A stretch of 47,769 nucleotides of DNA, from assembly GCA_014802445.1 (NCBI GenBank), contig JAAVCF010000002.1:19340-67108 (forward strand), read 5' to 3'. Under the pieces are notes generated by a model. That model saw only the letters and a program-made list of their open reading frames with translations. It made no database searches and was not told the origin of the DNA. Positions within the stretch are counted from its first letter, which is position 1; each line of letters starts with the position of its first letter. This DNA is from Bacteroides sp. (GTDB taxonomy: Bacteria > Bacteroidota > Bacteroidia > Bacteroidales > Muribaculaceae). Shown piece after piece: positions 8,028 to 17,826 of the stretch. Both the position numbers and the translations under genes were made by a program.

Positions 8028-9257
8028 ATGAGACTTCTGATGATTGCCACCGGCTATCCGCCATATCTGTTTTCCGAGAATCTTTGCAACGGAAAGTTAG
8101 CGATGGCTTTGATAGAAAACGGTGTGGAGATTGATGCGATTTCAAAGGTTGATGATGGTCCATCATATGGAGCAGACTGGACAGCGCCATGGGATGTGTT
8201 GGAACCAACAGCACACATTGTAAAGTATAACGCCGGGAATAAACTTACTCAGATGGTTGATGTGCTTTATTCAGGGCTCAAGATGGGTGGTCAATTTGTG
8301 CCAGGAGTACGATGGGCGCGTAGGGCTTATGAAAAGGCTCTTCAGCTCATGAAAACAAAGCATTATGATGCCGTTATGACCCGTTCTCCCAACGATACGG
8401 CACATATGGTTGGGTATATGCTAAAGAAAAATACCCGGTGCAGATGGATTGCTAACTGGAATGACCCTGCAATACCTATTTGGCCCGGCCAATATAAGCA
8501 TAATCTATCTCCTTCAAAGCAGAAGAAACTCATGAAGCAGACAGCCATGCTTTTGAACGCTGCAGATGTGGATACTTTCCCCTCTGATTCATTACGTGCA
8601 CATTTCACAGAACATTTTCCATTACTGAAAAGCCATCGTACGGCCATCCTTCCGCATATTGGACTGGTAGAGTCTGCTTGGCCTGCCGGAGAGCCCAATC
8701 TAAATGACGGCAAAATCAGATTTTTACATTCCGGGAATCTTTCAGCTGAAAGAAATCCTGAAACTACGTTCCAAGCAATGCGTGGTCTCATTGATGACGG
8801 GATTGATTCATTTGAGTTTCACATAATGGGTCATATCAATGACTATTCAAAGGAACTGATAGCAAAATATGGTCTGGAGAGTCATGTGAAATTTATTGGC
8901 AGTTTCCCTTATCTCAAGGCCTTGGCTAAGATGCAGTCATACGATGTGTTAGTCCTTCTTGAAGCTCGACTTGAAAAAGGAATCTTTTTCGCAAGTAAAA
9001 TTACAGATTATCTGCAAACAGGCCTCCCAATAATGGCTATATCTCCCGAAAAAGGATTTGCCGCGGACCTTTTTAAGAAAGGGTCAAGTTACTACTTAGC
9101 AAATAATCTGCTCGCAGATGATATAGCTTCAACATTCAAGAAGGTTTTAAGTGACTTTCAATGTGCAAATAGACGCTTTAAGGGTGATATGGCGAAGTAT
9201 CGCAACTTTTCCCCAGAAGCTGTAGTTGAAGAAGTTCGCACCCTACTTAACAATTGA
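8028..9257 (+). CDS. Glycosyltransferase family 4
   Basis: 409 residues with a two-domain GT-B layout. The N-terminus MRLLMIATGYPPYLFSEN is the usual first strand and loop. The C-terminal domain has IRFLHSGNLSAERNPETTF, HVKFIGSFPY, and SYDVLVLLEARLEKG in place of the usual acidic motif, then KITDYLQTGLPIMAIS. Cytoplasmic; donor and acceptor unknown. It starts 2 nt after wecB. A 128-bp gap follows before the next gene, the first clear break in this gene train. Confidence 0.85.
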   Translation: MRLLMIATGYPPYLFSENLCNGKLAMALIENGVEIDAISKVDDGPSYGADWTAPWDVLEPTAHIVKYNAGNKLTQMVDVLYSGLKMGGQFVPGVRWARRAYEKALQLMKTKHYDAVMTRSPNDTAHMVGYMLKKNTRCRWIANWNDPAIPIWPGQYKHNLSPSKQKKLMKQTAMLLNAADVDTFPSDSLRAHFTEHFPLLKSHRTAILPHIGLVESAWPAGEPNLNDGKIRFLHSGNLSAERNPETTFQAMRGLIDDGIDSFEFHIMGHINDYSKELIAKYGLESHVKFIGSFPYLKALAKMQSYDVLVLLEARLEKGIFFASKITDYLQTGLPIMAISPEKGFAADLFKKGSSYYLANNLLADDIASTFKKVLSDFQCANRRFKGDMAKYRNFSPEAVVEEVRTLLNN

Positions 9258-9385
9258 TGCTTATTATCGTAAATTCAGAGTCATTCTAATCTAACCAGCA
9301 ATTGGCTTTTGTATCAGTTTATGTAAGACTTCATGCCTTGCATAGTGAAGATTATACATTTTGATACGGACGCTAAACTATATGT

Positions 9386-10438
9386 ATGACAAAACAATAT
9401 TTTGATAAATCCTCTCGGCTTAATGACGTGGTGATTATCCGCTCGATAGCTATTGTCATGGTTGTAGCCTTTCATGCGTACTATATGATGATGGTACCAG
9501 GGCATTTTCCCAAATCAATGGATATGTATCACCAGATGTATTACAACATTAACTGTCTGATTCTTCAGTTCAGGATGCCACTTTTCATTATGATTAGTGG
9601 GTATCTGTTCTCACATCTGGAAAATGACAAAGGCAAGTATGCCACATTCAAAGCTTTGCTACAGAATAAGTTCAAGAGACTTATTTTGCCATTCTTTGTG
9701 TTTGCAACAGTTTTCATGCTTTCAATCAATGATTTCAGTTGGGAACCTTATTATAGATGGGGCTATCAGCATCTTTGGTTCATTCCTATGCTATTTTGGT
9801 GCTTCATATTCACCCGGCTACAATCATTTCTACCATTTAATAAATCAACATGGTGGAAAGCGACAATACTTACTGTGTTCTTCTGCTTCGATATCCTTCC
9901 TCACATCTCAGTCCCGTTTTTCGCATTACCAAATTTTCTAAGATGGTACTTCTGGTTTTATTTTGGATACCAAATTTATCTGAATAGAGATAAACTTTAT
10001 GGGGTGATGAATAATCACAGGTATATATATTCTTTCATTCTGCTTAGCATTTTCATTTGTGGCTCTTGGGTCAAATGTAATTACCTGGAGAGTAATACTA
10101 TTCATACATGGTACACAGAGCTCGCAAATATATCAGTTGCTATACTTTTCTGGTTTTGGATTAATTTTATTCTCTTTAGATTCATAAGCGCAGATGGAGG
10201 TGTAATACGTAAATTTAACTGGCTCAATAAGCATTCTTACGGAATATATGTTTTCCATAATTGGCTCCAGCCATTTTTGATAAGTTCTACTGCCATTGGA
10301 CTTTTTGGACTTGAGACATTGGCGATGAATTATCCAATTTTATTTCCTTTGGTCTTTTTCATAAGTTCATTCATCTTGTCGTTGGGACTTACTTGGCTCC
10401 TACTAAAAACAAGGGTTGGGCGGTTCCTTATAGGATGA
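9386..10438 (+). CDS. Acyltransferase family 3 (OafA-like) membrane protein
   Basis: 350 residues with about ten hydrophobic segments. The N-terminus has RLNDVVIIRSIAIVMVVAFHAYYM, where the Arg and the following His match the catalytic HAYY-type motif of acyltransferase 3 proteins. RMPLFIMISGYLF and HLWFIPMLFWCF follow. The family O-acylates (usually O-acetylates) glycans at the membrane. The 128-bp gap in front holds TACATTTTG at 9355-9363, only a weak match to a -7 promoter box. Confidence 0.87.
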   Translation: MTKQYFDKSSRLNDVVIIRSIAIVMVVAFHAYYMMMVPGHFPKSMDMYHQMYYNINCLILQFRMPLFIMISGYLFSHLENDKGKYATFKALLQNKFKRLILPFFVFATVFMLSINDFSWEPYYRWGYQHLWFIPMLFWCFIFTRLQSFLPFNKSTWWKATILTVFFCFDILPHISVPFFALPNFLRWYFWFYFGYQIYLNRDKLYGVMNNHRYIYSFILLSIFICGSWVKCNYLESNTIHTWYTELANISVAILFWFWINFILFRFISADGGVIRKFNWLNKHSYGIYVFHNWLQPFLISSTAIGLFGLETLAMNYPILFPLVFFISSFILSLGLTWLLLKTRVGRFLIG

Positions 10439-10462
10439 GTAATGCAAAAACAAGGCTAAGCC

Positions 10463-11203
10463 GTGATTAATAAGATTTGTGTAATTAATGAAGTGCGTAA
10501 GGCACACGTTGCATTTCTAAAACTACGCGTTCCGAAGCATCAACCTAATTTTCAAGGAAAGGTGATGATTGTGGCGCCACATCCTGATGATGAGGTGATT
10601 GGGTGCGGGGGACTCATTGGCCGGTTGGTGGCTGAGGGGACTGCGCCTCACATTGTTATCATGACGGGTGGCGAAGGGTCGCACAGAGGCTGTTGCGGGA
10701 CGGCAGAGCGTGAGATTGTTGCTGCGCGAAGAGGGCTGACAAGGAAAGCATTAGCTGTGCTTGGGGTGCCGGAGACACAGGTTCACGAGCTTGACTTTAC
10801 TGACGGGAGGATTGACGAAGACGGTAAAGATATGAGCCGGCTACGGGCATTGATTGAAGAGCTTAAGCCTGACACAATCCTTGTGCCTCACTGGGGTGAG
10901 GGATGGTCTGATCATGTGAAGACGGCAGAGATTGTGAAAAGGATTGTGCCTTCAACGGCAGAGGTGTGGGAATACTGCGTGTGGATGTGGTATTACAACG
11001 TTTGGCGGGGCCTTGACTGGAAGAATGCGGCTGCTCTGCGCTTGACGCCCGAGGAGCATAGCCTGAAGATGCGGGCCATGGACGAGTATATCAAACCGCT
11101 GGCGCCCTGCGGCAGGCCTTGGAGCGGTGTTCTTCCCAAGGTTTTCACGGAGGCAAATAGCGGAAACATTGAACTCTATTTCAGATGTGGAACTTCGAAA
11201 TAA
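10463..11203 (+). CDS. PIG-L (LmbE) family deacetylase
   Basis: 246 residues with a GTG start. The zinc-binding signature APHPDDEVIGCGG and the downstream HWGEGWSDH identify the family, which removes acetyl groups from GlcNAc in glycolipids and small glycosides. No signal peptide, so it acts on a cytoplasmic substrate. Its 3' end overlaps the GNAT gene by 19 nt. With that gene and the ATP-grasp gene it forms a module that could expose an amine on a sugar and then acylate it. It is more GC-rich than the acyltransferase gene before it. Confidence 0.9.
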   Translation: MINKICVINEVRKAHVAFLKLRVPKHQPNFQGKVMIVAPHPDDEVIGCGGLIGRLVAEGTAPHIVIMTGGEGSHRGCCGTAEREIVAARRGLTRKALAVLGVPETQVHELDFTDGRIDEDGKDMSRLRALIEELKPDTILVPHWGEGWSDHVKTAEIVKRIVPSTAEVWEYCVWMWYYNVWRGLDWKNAAALRLTPEEHSLKMRAMDEYIKPLAPCGRPWSGVLPKVFTEANSGNIELYFRCGTSK

Positions 11204-12234
11204 TCGACTCAATTCCTGAGTCAGTGCAGAGCGAGCATGTGTTCTTTCATCCTGCAATGATAGAAGCATGGATGAAAACTTATGTTCCGCTTCGAAAGAT
11301 GACTCCGATTTATATTAAAGGCGTCAATGGAGAATCAGCGATGTATCTACCATTGGTGCTTTGGACAAGAAATTGGAAAAATGCTTTTGTGCGTACGCTT
11401 GTAGCCATTGGCTACAGCGATTTTGACTATCATGATCCAATTGTTAATGGTGAACGACCCGATAAGGAAGCTATTTCTTCATTCTGGAGTGAATTGATTT
11501 CTTTTCTTAAATCAAAATATACAATCGATTCATTCACAATCGAGGGAATTACAGATGCGATGGCCTATGGGTCAGACTGGCAAAAAGGAGAAATCTGTCC
11601 GAGGCTTGACTTGAAGGATGTACCTGACGAAGATTCTCTGATGAAATTTTTCAAGACATCGCTTCGAGGTGATTTACGCCGGCAGATGCGGAGACTTGAG
11701 GAGATAGGCCCGCTTCGCTTGAGGGAATTCCATTCATGGGAGGATATCCCGGAAGAGACCTTCACACAATTTATGCACCAACACGCACTCCGCTGGCCTA
11801 ATGCTTACAAGGCACCCCACTTTCATGAAAACCTGCTAAAGATAGGGCTGAGAGCTGGAGTGGTTCACTTCTCGACTCTTTTGGTTGGTGAAACAGAGAT
11901 TGCATGGCATTTGGGATTCACATATAAGGGCCGGTATTACTACTACATGCCGGCCGGGAATAAGGACTTCTCTAAGTTCTCACCTACTAAAGTGCATTTG
12001 TTCTTTCTCATGCGGCGAGCAGTTGAACAAGGCTACGAAGTTTATGACCATCTTCGGGGTGATGAGAACTATAAATCAGGCTGGAGCAACGGATTTATAC
12101 ACGTGAATACTTTCAGTGGCACCACATCAAGCATTCGCACTATTGTGCGAGATAGCCTACTGAAAATCAGGCATTTACCCCCCCCCACCCGAGATAATCA
12201 ATTGGGGTTCACCACTTTACGCTGTGCAGCATGA
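11185..12234 (+). CDS. BioF2-like GNAT acyltransferase (CelD/FemAB type)
   Basis: 349 residues. The C-terminal half carries the Acetyltransf_6-type core: SLRGDLRRQMRRLEEIG, ETEIAWHLGFTYKGRYYYYM and YDHLRGDENYKSGWS. Relatives transfer acyl or aminoacyl groups to sugar or peptide amines, and the neighbouring deacetylase could make such an amine. Nine C (12178-12186) sit 16 codons before the stop. One extra C would end the protein after HLPPPHPR; one fewer C would give a different tail ending near 12242. The fold should survive either change, so any effect is on the tail. Confidence 0.75.
   Translation: MWNFEIIDSIPESVQSEHVFFHPAMIEAWMKTYVPLRKMTPIYIKGVNGESAMYLPLVLWTRNWKNAFVRTLVAIGYSDFDYHDPIVNGERPDKEAISSFWSELISFLKSKYTIDSFTIEGITDAMAYGSDWQKGEICPRLDLKDVPDEDSLMKFFKTSLRGDLRRQMRRLEEIGPLRLREFHSWEDIPEETFTQFMHQHALRWPNAYKAPHFHENLLKIGLRAGVVHFSTLLVGETEIAWHLGFTYKGRYYYYMPAGNKDFSKFSPTKVHLFFLMRRAVEQGYEVYDHLRGDENYKSGWSNGFIHVNTFSGTTSSIRTIVRDSLLKIRHLPPPTRDNQLGFTTLRCAA
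12178..12186 (+). repeat. C9 homopolymer near the 3' end of the GNAT gene
   Basis: Nine consecutive C encode three prolines 16 codons before the stop. Length change alters only the C-terminal tail and the overlap with the ATP-grasp start at 12231. Confidence 0.6.
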
Positions 12235-13325
12235 AGAAGCAGCGTAAGGAGGGGGTGATTGTTGTTGGCGACTCGTTTAACAACACATTGGGGTTGATAA
12301 GGTCGCTTGGCCGGGCAGGAATTAATCCGCTATTGATTCTCGTGGGCGACGACAGGCTTTTTGTTAGCAAAAGCAAGTATGTGAGAGAAACCATAAGGGT
12401 GGGAACAGTTAATGAAGCAATGGGTAAGCTTCACGAGCTAAGAACAAATCATCGGGGAGCGTGGATTATTTGCTCGAATGATAAAGCTGCGGAGATTCTT
12501 GATCAAAACGAAGCTGAGTTTTCACGATATTACCGTACACCAATGCAGGGTCAGCGTATCGGCAGACTTTTCACCAAGAGTGCTCAGTGTGAGCTGGCGG
12601 CGCAGTGCGGGGTGACAGTACCACAATCGGTCATTTATAATCGAGGTGAATCGATTCCTCAATTGACCTATCCAGTGCTTATTAAGCCGAATGATAGCAA
12701 CCGAGGAGAGAAAGCAGACATCCACATCTGCTCTACCCGCCAAGAACTTGAAAAGAGTTTGAAGAAGAATTCAAGGTGCAATCAGTTCATAGTGCAGCAG
12801 TTTATCGATAAAGATTATGAAATCAATCTGATCGGTGCTGTCAATGAGCATGGTGTGGCAATCCCGGGGGGCATACGCAAATTACGGCACTATCCGTCGC
12901 CAAACGGCCCCTGCTCATTTGGAGTATATGAGCAGATAAGGAGCCTACCGGTGGATGTTGAGCCATTAAAGCGCTTTGTTGAAACCACCGGTTATCGCGG
13001 TCCGTTCAGCATTGAATTACTGCATGCTGATAATACGAACTATTTTATGGAGATGAATTTCCGTCACGATGGTCTGGCCTATGCTGCCACTGCAGCGGGA
13101 GTTAATCTTCTGGACTTCTATATAAATGGAAAGATGGAGCCGGAGGGAAATGTGAAGACAACGTATTTAATGGATTTATCCACCGATGCTCTCCATGTTC
13201 GTGAAGGCAGAGTGAGCCGTTGGCGTTGGATTTGCAACTTGCTTCAAACAAAGTGTCAACTTAATTTCAATATTTCTGACCCCAGACCAACGGTAGAATA
13301 TTATCGTAAAAAGTTTTTAAGATGA
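12231..13325 (+). CDS. ATP-grasp domain ligase
   Basis: 364 residues. The N-terminal domain (VIVVGDSFNNTLGLIRSLGR) resembles carbamoyl-phosphate-synthase-like pre-ATP-grasp folds. The ATP-grasp part has TYPVLIKPNDSNRGEKADIH (ATP-binding Lys), QFIVQQFIDKDYEINLIGAV and YFMEMNFRHDGLAYA (metal-binding E-M-N-x-R). Such enzymes form an amide or ester bond with an acyl-phosphate intermediate; the substrate is unknown. The start overlaps the GNAT stop and the stop overlaps the next GT4, each by 4 nt. An aminoacylating role on the glycan is inference. Confidence 0.82.
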   Translation: MKKQRKEGVIVVGDSFNNTLGLIRSLGRAGINPLLILVGDDRLFVSKSKYVRETIRVGTVNEAMGKLHELRTNHRGAWIICSNDKAAEILDQNEAEFSRYYRTPMQGQRIGRLFTKSAQCELAAQCGVTVPQSVIYNRGESIPQLTYPVLIKPNDSNRGEKADIHICSTRQELEKSLKKNSRCNQFIVQQFIDKDYEINLIGAVNEHGVAIPGGIRKLRHYPSPNGPCSFGVYEQIRSLPVDVEPLKRFVETTGYRGPFSIELLHADNTNYFMEMNFRHDGLAYAATAAGVNLLDFYINGKMEPEGNVKTTYLMDLSTDALHVREGRVSRWRWICNLLQTKCQLNFNISDPRPTVEYYRKKFLR

Positions 13326-14446
13326 GAGTGCTTGTGGGGATACCGTGCTTGCTGACCGGGGGCACTGAGATTCAGACGCTCAGTTTGGTGGAGGCGCTTG
13401 TGGCTGCGGGTCACAGGCCTTTGGTGGTTTGCTATTTCGAACATAATGAAGGAATGGCGAAGCGCTATGAGGATGCCGGAGCGGAGGTGAGACTGCTGTC
13501 GGCGGATGGTAAGCGGCCGGCCGGAATCAAGGCGGTTACTGCCCATCTTTGGAAAGGATTGCGAGAGGCTGTCAAGGAATTCCGCCCGGAGGTGGCCCAC
13601 GTGCAATACATGGCTCCGGGAACGTTGCCGATTCTTATTTTAAGAGCTTTAGGTGTTAAGAAAATCGTGGCGACCTCGCATACAGCGGGCGATATTTACT
13701 CACGTAAGGGTTTGAGGGTGATTAAGCTCTTAACCAATCATGTTTTGTCGGGGTTTCAGTGTATAACGGAGCGCGCCGAGCGCAGCTATTTCGGGACATC
13801 GAAGCTTTTTGACGGAACTCGCGGGAAACATTTTACAATCTATAACAACATTCCGTCGCATATCTCCATCCTTAAGAACCCTCGCCGAGCTAAAGAAGCG
13901 GGAGAGGATATTACAGTGGGCGTAGTGAGCCGATTGGAGCCGATAAAAGGAATGGATTTGGTGGTTCCCGCATTTGCAGAGGCATATCTGCACAATCCGC
14001 GGCTGAGACTGCTGATTGTGGGGGACGGTTCGCAAAGGGAGCTGATGGAGAGACAGGTCAGGGAAGCCGGGATTGGCAACGTCACCGAGTTTGTTGGACG
14101 GAAGGCTCAGTCAGAGCTTCAGGACTGTTATGACAGCATAGACATACTGCTGATGCCATCGCGTTCGGAGGGATTCGGCCTCACTGCTATTGAAGGTATG
14201 GCCCGAGGATGCGTGGTTGTGGCTGCCAACACCGGCGGGCTCCCCGAGGTGGTTCAGAACGGCGTGACGGGATTGCTGCATGAACCGGACTCGGTGATTG
14301 ATTTAGCAGAAAAAATCACCGAATTATCAATTGACAATAATCTGCTCAATACTTTCTCACAAACTACCCTCTCTCGAGCCATAGATTTTTCTGACGAAAC
14401 TTACAAAACACAGATATCCGCACTGTATAACACACTGACAAAATGA
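13322..14446 (+). CDS. Glycosyltransferase family 4
   Basis: 374 residues. GT4 features are complete: GTEIQTLSLVEALVAAGH in the acceptor domain, GVVSRLEPIKGMDLVVPAF at the donor-domain start, and MPSRSEGFGLTAIEGMARGC with the E-x7-E pair. Cytoplasmic inner-leaflet enzyme; sugar unknown. Both ends overlap neighbours by 4 nt. Base composition is richer in G+C than the Wzy gene that follows. Confidence 0.9.
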   Translation: MRVLVGIPCLLTGGTEIQTLSLVEALVAAGHRPLVVCYFEHNEGMAKRYEDAGAEVRLLSADGKRPAGIKAVTAHLWKGLREAVKEFRPEVAHVQYMAPGTLPILILRALGVKKIVATSHTAGDIYSRKGLRVIKLLTNHVLSGFQCITERAERSYFGTSKLFDGTRGKHFTIYNNIPSHISILKNPRRAKEAGEDITVGVVSRLEPIKGMDLVVPAFAEAYLHNPRLRLLIVGDGSQRELMERQVREAGIGNVTEFVGRKAQSELQDCYDSIDILLMPSRSEGFGLTAIEGMARGCVVVAANTGGLPEVVQNGVTGLLHEPDSVIDLAEKITELSIDNNLLNTFSQTTLSRAIDFSDETYKTQISALYNTLTK

Positions 14447-15744
14447 TATACCTAAACATAATATACTTTCTTCTGATTTCTTGGTATGCTTACAAATTCT
14501 TGATTTCGGAAGGGAAAATAGTCAAGAGTCCATTTGACAAAAGAGATGACTTGCTTTTGACGGGCCCTGAGATGTTCTGGGTTCTGACCTTCTCAACGGG
14601 CTTATTAGCATTTTCGGCACCTCTACCGATAGACCTGATGGCAATTCGTTTAATGGTAATTATGGTATTGTGCTTCATAGGTTTTTCAATTGTATCTCAT
14701 AAGCCAATCTGGTCATTACCGTTAAAACTATATGCTGTATATTTGGTATGGCTACTGATCGGTTGTATTTATGGCCCGTCATGGGGATATGGTATACGAA
14801 TGGTTCTCAAATACTCCTACCCACTTATCTTCTGTCTTTTTGCAACAGCTGCTATAGATAATTTTCCAACAGCTTTGAAATCAGCTTTAAGTGCTCGGTG
14901 GATTGGTACAATAGCTCTTGTATTATCATTTACACCATTTATCTTGAAAATGTTTTTTCCGGGTGTGCTTTGGTATATGACCGCTCGCGCCATTCATTTT
15001 ATTTCTCTGATGACATTTTCAATAGCACTTTTTTTCTTTTCCACAGAAAAGAGGAAAAATCTTATTTATTCTTTACTCTTCCTCTTCCCCTGTTGTATCT
15101 GGATTCTTAGAACATCAATATTGGGCTCCGGGGTGGCTATTATGACTTTTGCATTAATCAGGTGGCGGTTGAAAGCGCTGCCGATTATTCTGGGAATATT
15201 AGTAGCCGGCGTAATTGCGGTGTTCACAGTCCCTGAGCTTCATGAAAAGATGTTCTTTGATGATGTGGAAAATGCCGATTTGGAGGGTTTTACCTCAGGA
15301 GAATTAGATTTGGATGATGTAAATACTAATACTCGAATAGTAATGTGGGAGTTTTTGGAGAATATGTTCTTTGACGGTCACAAGCTAACCGGTTCAGGAA
15401 CCGGTTCTGTTCAGCAATATATGTATACTCACTATGTGTTTGGAGGACTTGTGGTTCCACATAGCGATTTTGTTCAAATGAAATGCGACAATGGCCTCAT
15501 TGGTATGTATCTGTATATAGCATTTTCCTTGCTCATTTTCTGCCATTGCTTCAAAATATATTGGAATACAGATGATGACAGAATTAAACTGTTTGCAATC
15601 ACAGCGGGGGCATCATTAATGGGAGTACTTGTGACATTATATTCGGATAATACAGTTGGTTTTTCAATGGCTACACTGTCCATGCCATATGGTTTTTATG
15701 GGATGACATTAGCGTTGAATGAAAGGCTGAGCAATGACCTATAA
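14443..15744 (+). CDS. O-antigen/capsule polymerase (Wzy-like)
   Basis: 433 residues with 10 or more hydrophobic segments and a large hydrophilic loop at about residues 265-340. The loop contains NTRIVMWEFLENM, GSGTGSVQQYM and VVPHSDFVQMKCDNGLIG, the pattern seen in the O-antigen ligase/polymerase family (Wzy_C). It would join flipped repeat units in the periplasm. No other polymerase candidate is in the window. It starts inside the stop of the preceding GT4 gene. Confidence 0.82.
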   Translation: MIYLNIIYFLLISWYAYKFLISEGKIVKSPFDKRDDLLLTGPEMFWVLTFSTGLLAFSAPLPIDLMAIRLMVIMVLCFIGFSIVSHKPIWSLPLKLYAVYLVWLLIGCIYGPSWGYGIRMVLKYSYPLIFCLFATAAIDNFPTALKSALSARWIGTIALVLSFTPFILKMFFPGVLWYMTARAIHFISLMTFSIALFFFSTEKRKNLIYSLLFLFPCCIWILRTSILGSGVAIMTFALIRWRLKALPIILGILVAGVIAVFTVPELHEKMFFDDVENADLEGFTSGELDLDDVNTNTRIVMWEFLENMFFDGHKLTGSGTGSVQQYMYTHYVFGGLVVPHSDFVQMKCDNGLIGMYLYIAFSLLIFCHCFKIYWNTDDDRIKLFAITAGASLMGVLVTLYSDNTVGFSMATLSMPYGFYGMTLALNERLSNDL

Positions 15745-16666
15745 CGTTTCTATGATTTCTATAGTAATTCCACTATATAATAAAGCTCATAAAATTGAGG
15801 AAACCCTCAATTCCGTGCTTGCCCAGACTTTTCAGGATTTTGAAATTATCATTGTTGATGACGGATCAACGGACGGCTCTGCCGAAATAGTTGCGGAGCT
15901 CAAGGATAGTCGCATACGCATAATATCTCAAGAGAATGCCGGTGTTTCAGCTGCCCGAAACCGAGGCATCCAAGAGTCAAAAGGAGAATATGTGGCATTT
16001 CTTGATGCCGATGATCAATGGTATCCAGAATATTTGTCTTCAATAAACGCTCTAATCAATCGTCATAAAGACTGCGATGTATTCACTGTTGGATACGAAT
16101 TCATTGATGAAAATGGGAACAAAAGGCCATCTATAGTTCGATGCAAAAATTTAGATGATGAAAGATGTTTGTCAGATCGATACTTCCATATTGCTTCAAT
16201 TTCCGACGCCCCGTTATGGACATCAGCCGTCGTCGCATCAAAAATGGCGCTTATAAGCAGCCACGGATTTCCTGAAGGTGTAACCTCCGGAGAGGATTTA
16301 ATCACGTGGGCAAAACTTGCCGCAAAATATAGGATTGCCAGGCTTAACAAAACATTAGCTAAATATTATACGCCGACTACAGGCCCGACTGGCAAAGTGC
16401 CGTGTGACCTGACATCAACAAATGATGCTGTTGGCAACGAACTCATTCGTTTGTCAGATGAATTTCCAAAAAGAGGAATAACGGAATATGTTTCTTTTTG
16501 GTACAAAATGCGTGCTGTCATAAATCTCAACCGACGAAATCGCATTCCGGCATTTAAGTGTGCGGTCAAAGCTGTTAAGTATAATCCGAGAAATGTGAAA
16601 GCATGGGGATTGATGGCTCTTTCATTTATGCCTGAAATAATTCTAAATAAGATAATCCACAAGTGA
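15734..16666 (+). CDS. Glycosyltransferase family 2
   Basis: 310 residues, GT-A fold. ISIVIPLYNKAHKIEETLNS, IIIVDDGSTDGSAEIV and EYVAFLDADDQW (DxD metal site) are classic GT2 motifs, and GVTSGEDLITWAKLA contains the acidic ED motif. The start used is ATG 15734, overlapping the Wzy stop by 11 nt; ATG 15752 (MISIVIPLY) is an equally likely start. Donor sugar unknown. Confidence 0.9.
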   Translation: MTYNVSMISIVIPLYNKAHKIEETLNSVLAQTFQDFEIIIVDDGSTDGSAEIVAELKDSRIRIISQENAGVSAARNRGIQESKGEYVAFLDADDQWYPEYLSSINALINRHKDCDVFTVGYEFIDENGNKRPSIVRCKNLDDERCLSDRYFHIASISDAPLWTSAVVASKMALISSHGFPEGVTSGEDLITWAKLAAKYRIARLNKTLAKYYTPTTGPTGKVPCDLTSTNDAVGNELIRLSDEFPKRGITEYVSFWYKMRAVINLNRRNRIPAFKCAVKAVKYNPRNVKAWGLMALSFMPEIILNKIIHK

Positions 16667-17826
16667 AGATAGTTTATTGCATACCGTCCACCTGTAATTC
16701 CGGAGGCATGGAGAGAGTACTTTCCATAAAGGCTAATTATCTTGCGGATAAACTTGGCTATGAGGTAATGGTGGTAACCACAAGTCAGCGGTCACGCAAG
16801 CCTTTCTATTCATTTTCTGAGAGAATCAAGTTTGTTGATCTCGGAATAGATTATGAGGAAATCAAAATGCAACCTCTTGTAAAAAGAATTAAAGCACGTA
16901 TTGCCGCTAAAAGGAAACATCGTAGATTGCTGACAGATTTGTTGAAAGAATATCGTCCAGACATTACGGTATCCATGTTTACGCATGAGATGACATTTCT
17001 GCCCTCTATTAAGGATGGAAGTAAAAAAGTACTTGAACTGCATTTTTCAAAGCAGTTTCGCACCCTTGATGCTCGCAGTAATGGGGTTTCATTCACAATG
17101 CGGGCTATTAATCATATTCTTGACTATTTAGACCGAAGAGCCATAAGAGCATACGATCAGTTTGTAGTTCTAAGTAAAATGGATGCTGCAGATTGGGGAA
17201 AAGGTTACAAAAATATGACTATAATATCAAACCCTCTATCTTTCGAACCTCTCGGATCCGAACTTAGCAATCTTGACACAAAAAGAGCGCTTGCTATTGG
17301 ACGTTTGTGTCCTCAGAAAGGGTTTGACACATTGTTAAAAGTCTGGGCCACCATTCCGGCCGAAGTTAGAGATAAATGGACTTTGGATATTGTTGGGTCA
17401 GGACCAGACGAGCAAGTATTAAGAAAAGCAATACTGGAATACAATCTTGGGGAAAGTGTTAAGATTCTTCCACCAGTACAAGACGTTCAATCATTGTATC
17501 GCACCCACTCCATCTTCTGTTTTCCGTCGCGCTACGAGGGATTTGGAATGGCCATTTTGGAGGCCATGTCATTCGGGCTGCCGCCAGTTTCATTCAACTG
17601 TCCATGTGGCCCAGCCGAAATTATTGATGATAAATTTAATGGCTTCCTGATTAAACAGAATGACATTCACTCTTTTGCCAATGCTTTAATTCAACTTATG
17701 GAGAGTCCGAATCTTCGCAGTGATATGGGAAGTCGTGCACACAAGAAAGCCACAGAACGATTCTCAGTGGAATCGACAATGAACAAATGGCATAACACTT
17801 TTGAACACTTAAGAAATGAGCAATAA
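16663..17826 (+). CDS. Glycosyltransferase family 4
   Basis: 387 residues with a GTG start in a GTGA overlap with the previous stop. Motifs: CNSGGMERVLSIKANYLADK (acceptor domain), AIGRLCPQKGFDTLLKVW (donor domain) and PSRYEGFGMAILEAMSFGLP (E-x7-E), then NCPCGPAEII. This is the pattern of amylovoran/capsule GT4 enzymes with the GGMERV loop. The last 11 bases overlap the next glycosyltransferase gene. Confidence 0.9.
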   Translation: MKIVYCIPSTCNSGGMERVLSIKANYLADKLGYEVMVVTTSQRSRKPFYSFSERIKFVDLGIDYEEIKMQPLVKRIKARIAAKRKHRRLLTDLLKEYRPDITVSMFTHEMTFLPSIKDGSKKVLELHFSKQFRTLDARSNGVSFTMRAINHILDYLDRRAIRAYDQFVVLSKMDAADWGKGYKNMTIISNPLSFEPLGSELSNLDTKRALAIGRLCPQKGFDTLLKVWATIPAEVRDKWTLDIVGSGPDEQVLRKAILEYNLGESVKILPPVQDVQSLYRTHSIFCFPSRYEGFGMAILEAMSFGLPPVSFNCPCGPAEIIDDKFNGFLIKQNDIHSFANALIQLMESPNLRSDMGSRAHKKATERFSVESTMNKWHNTFEHLRNEQ

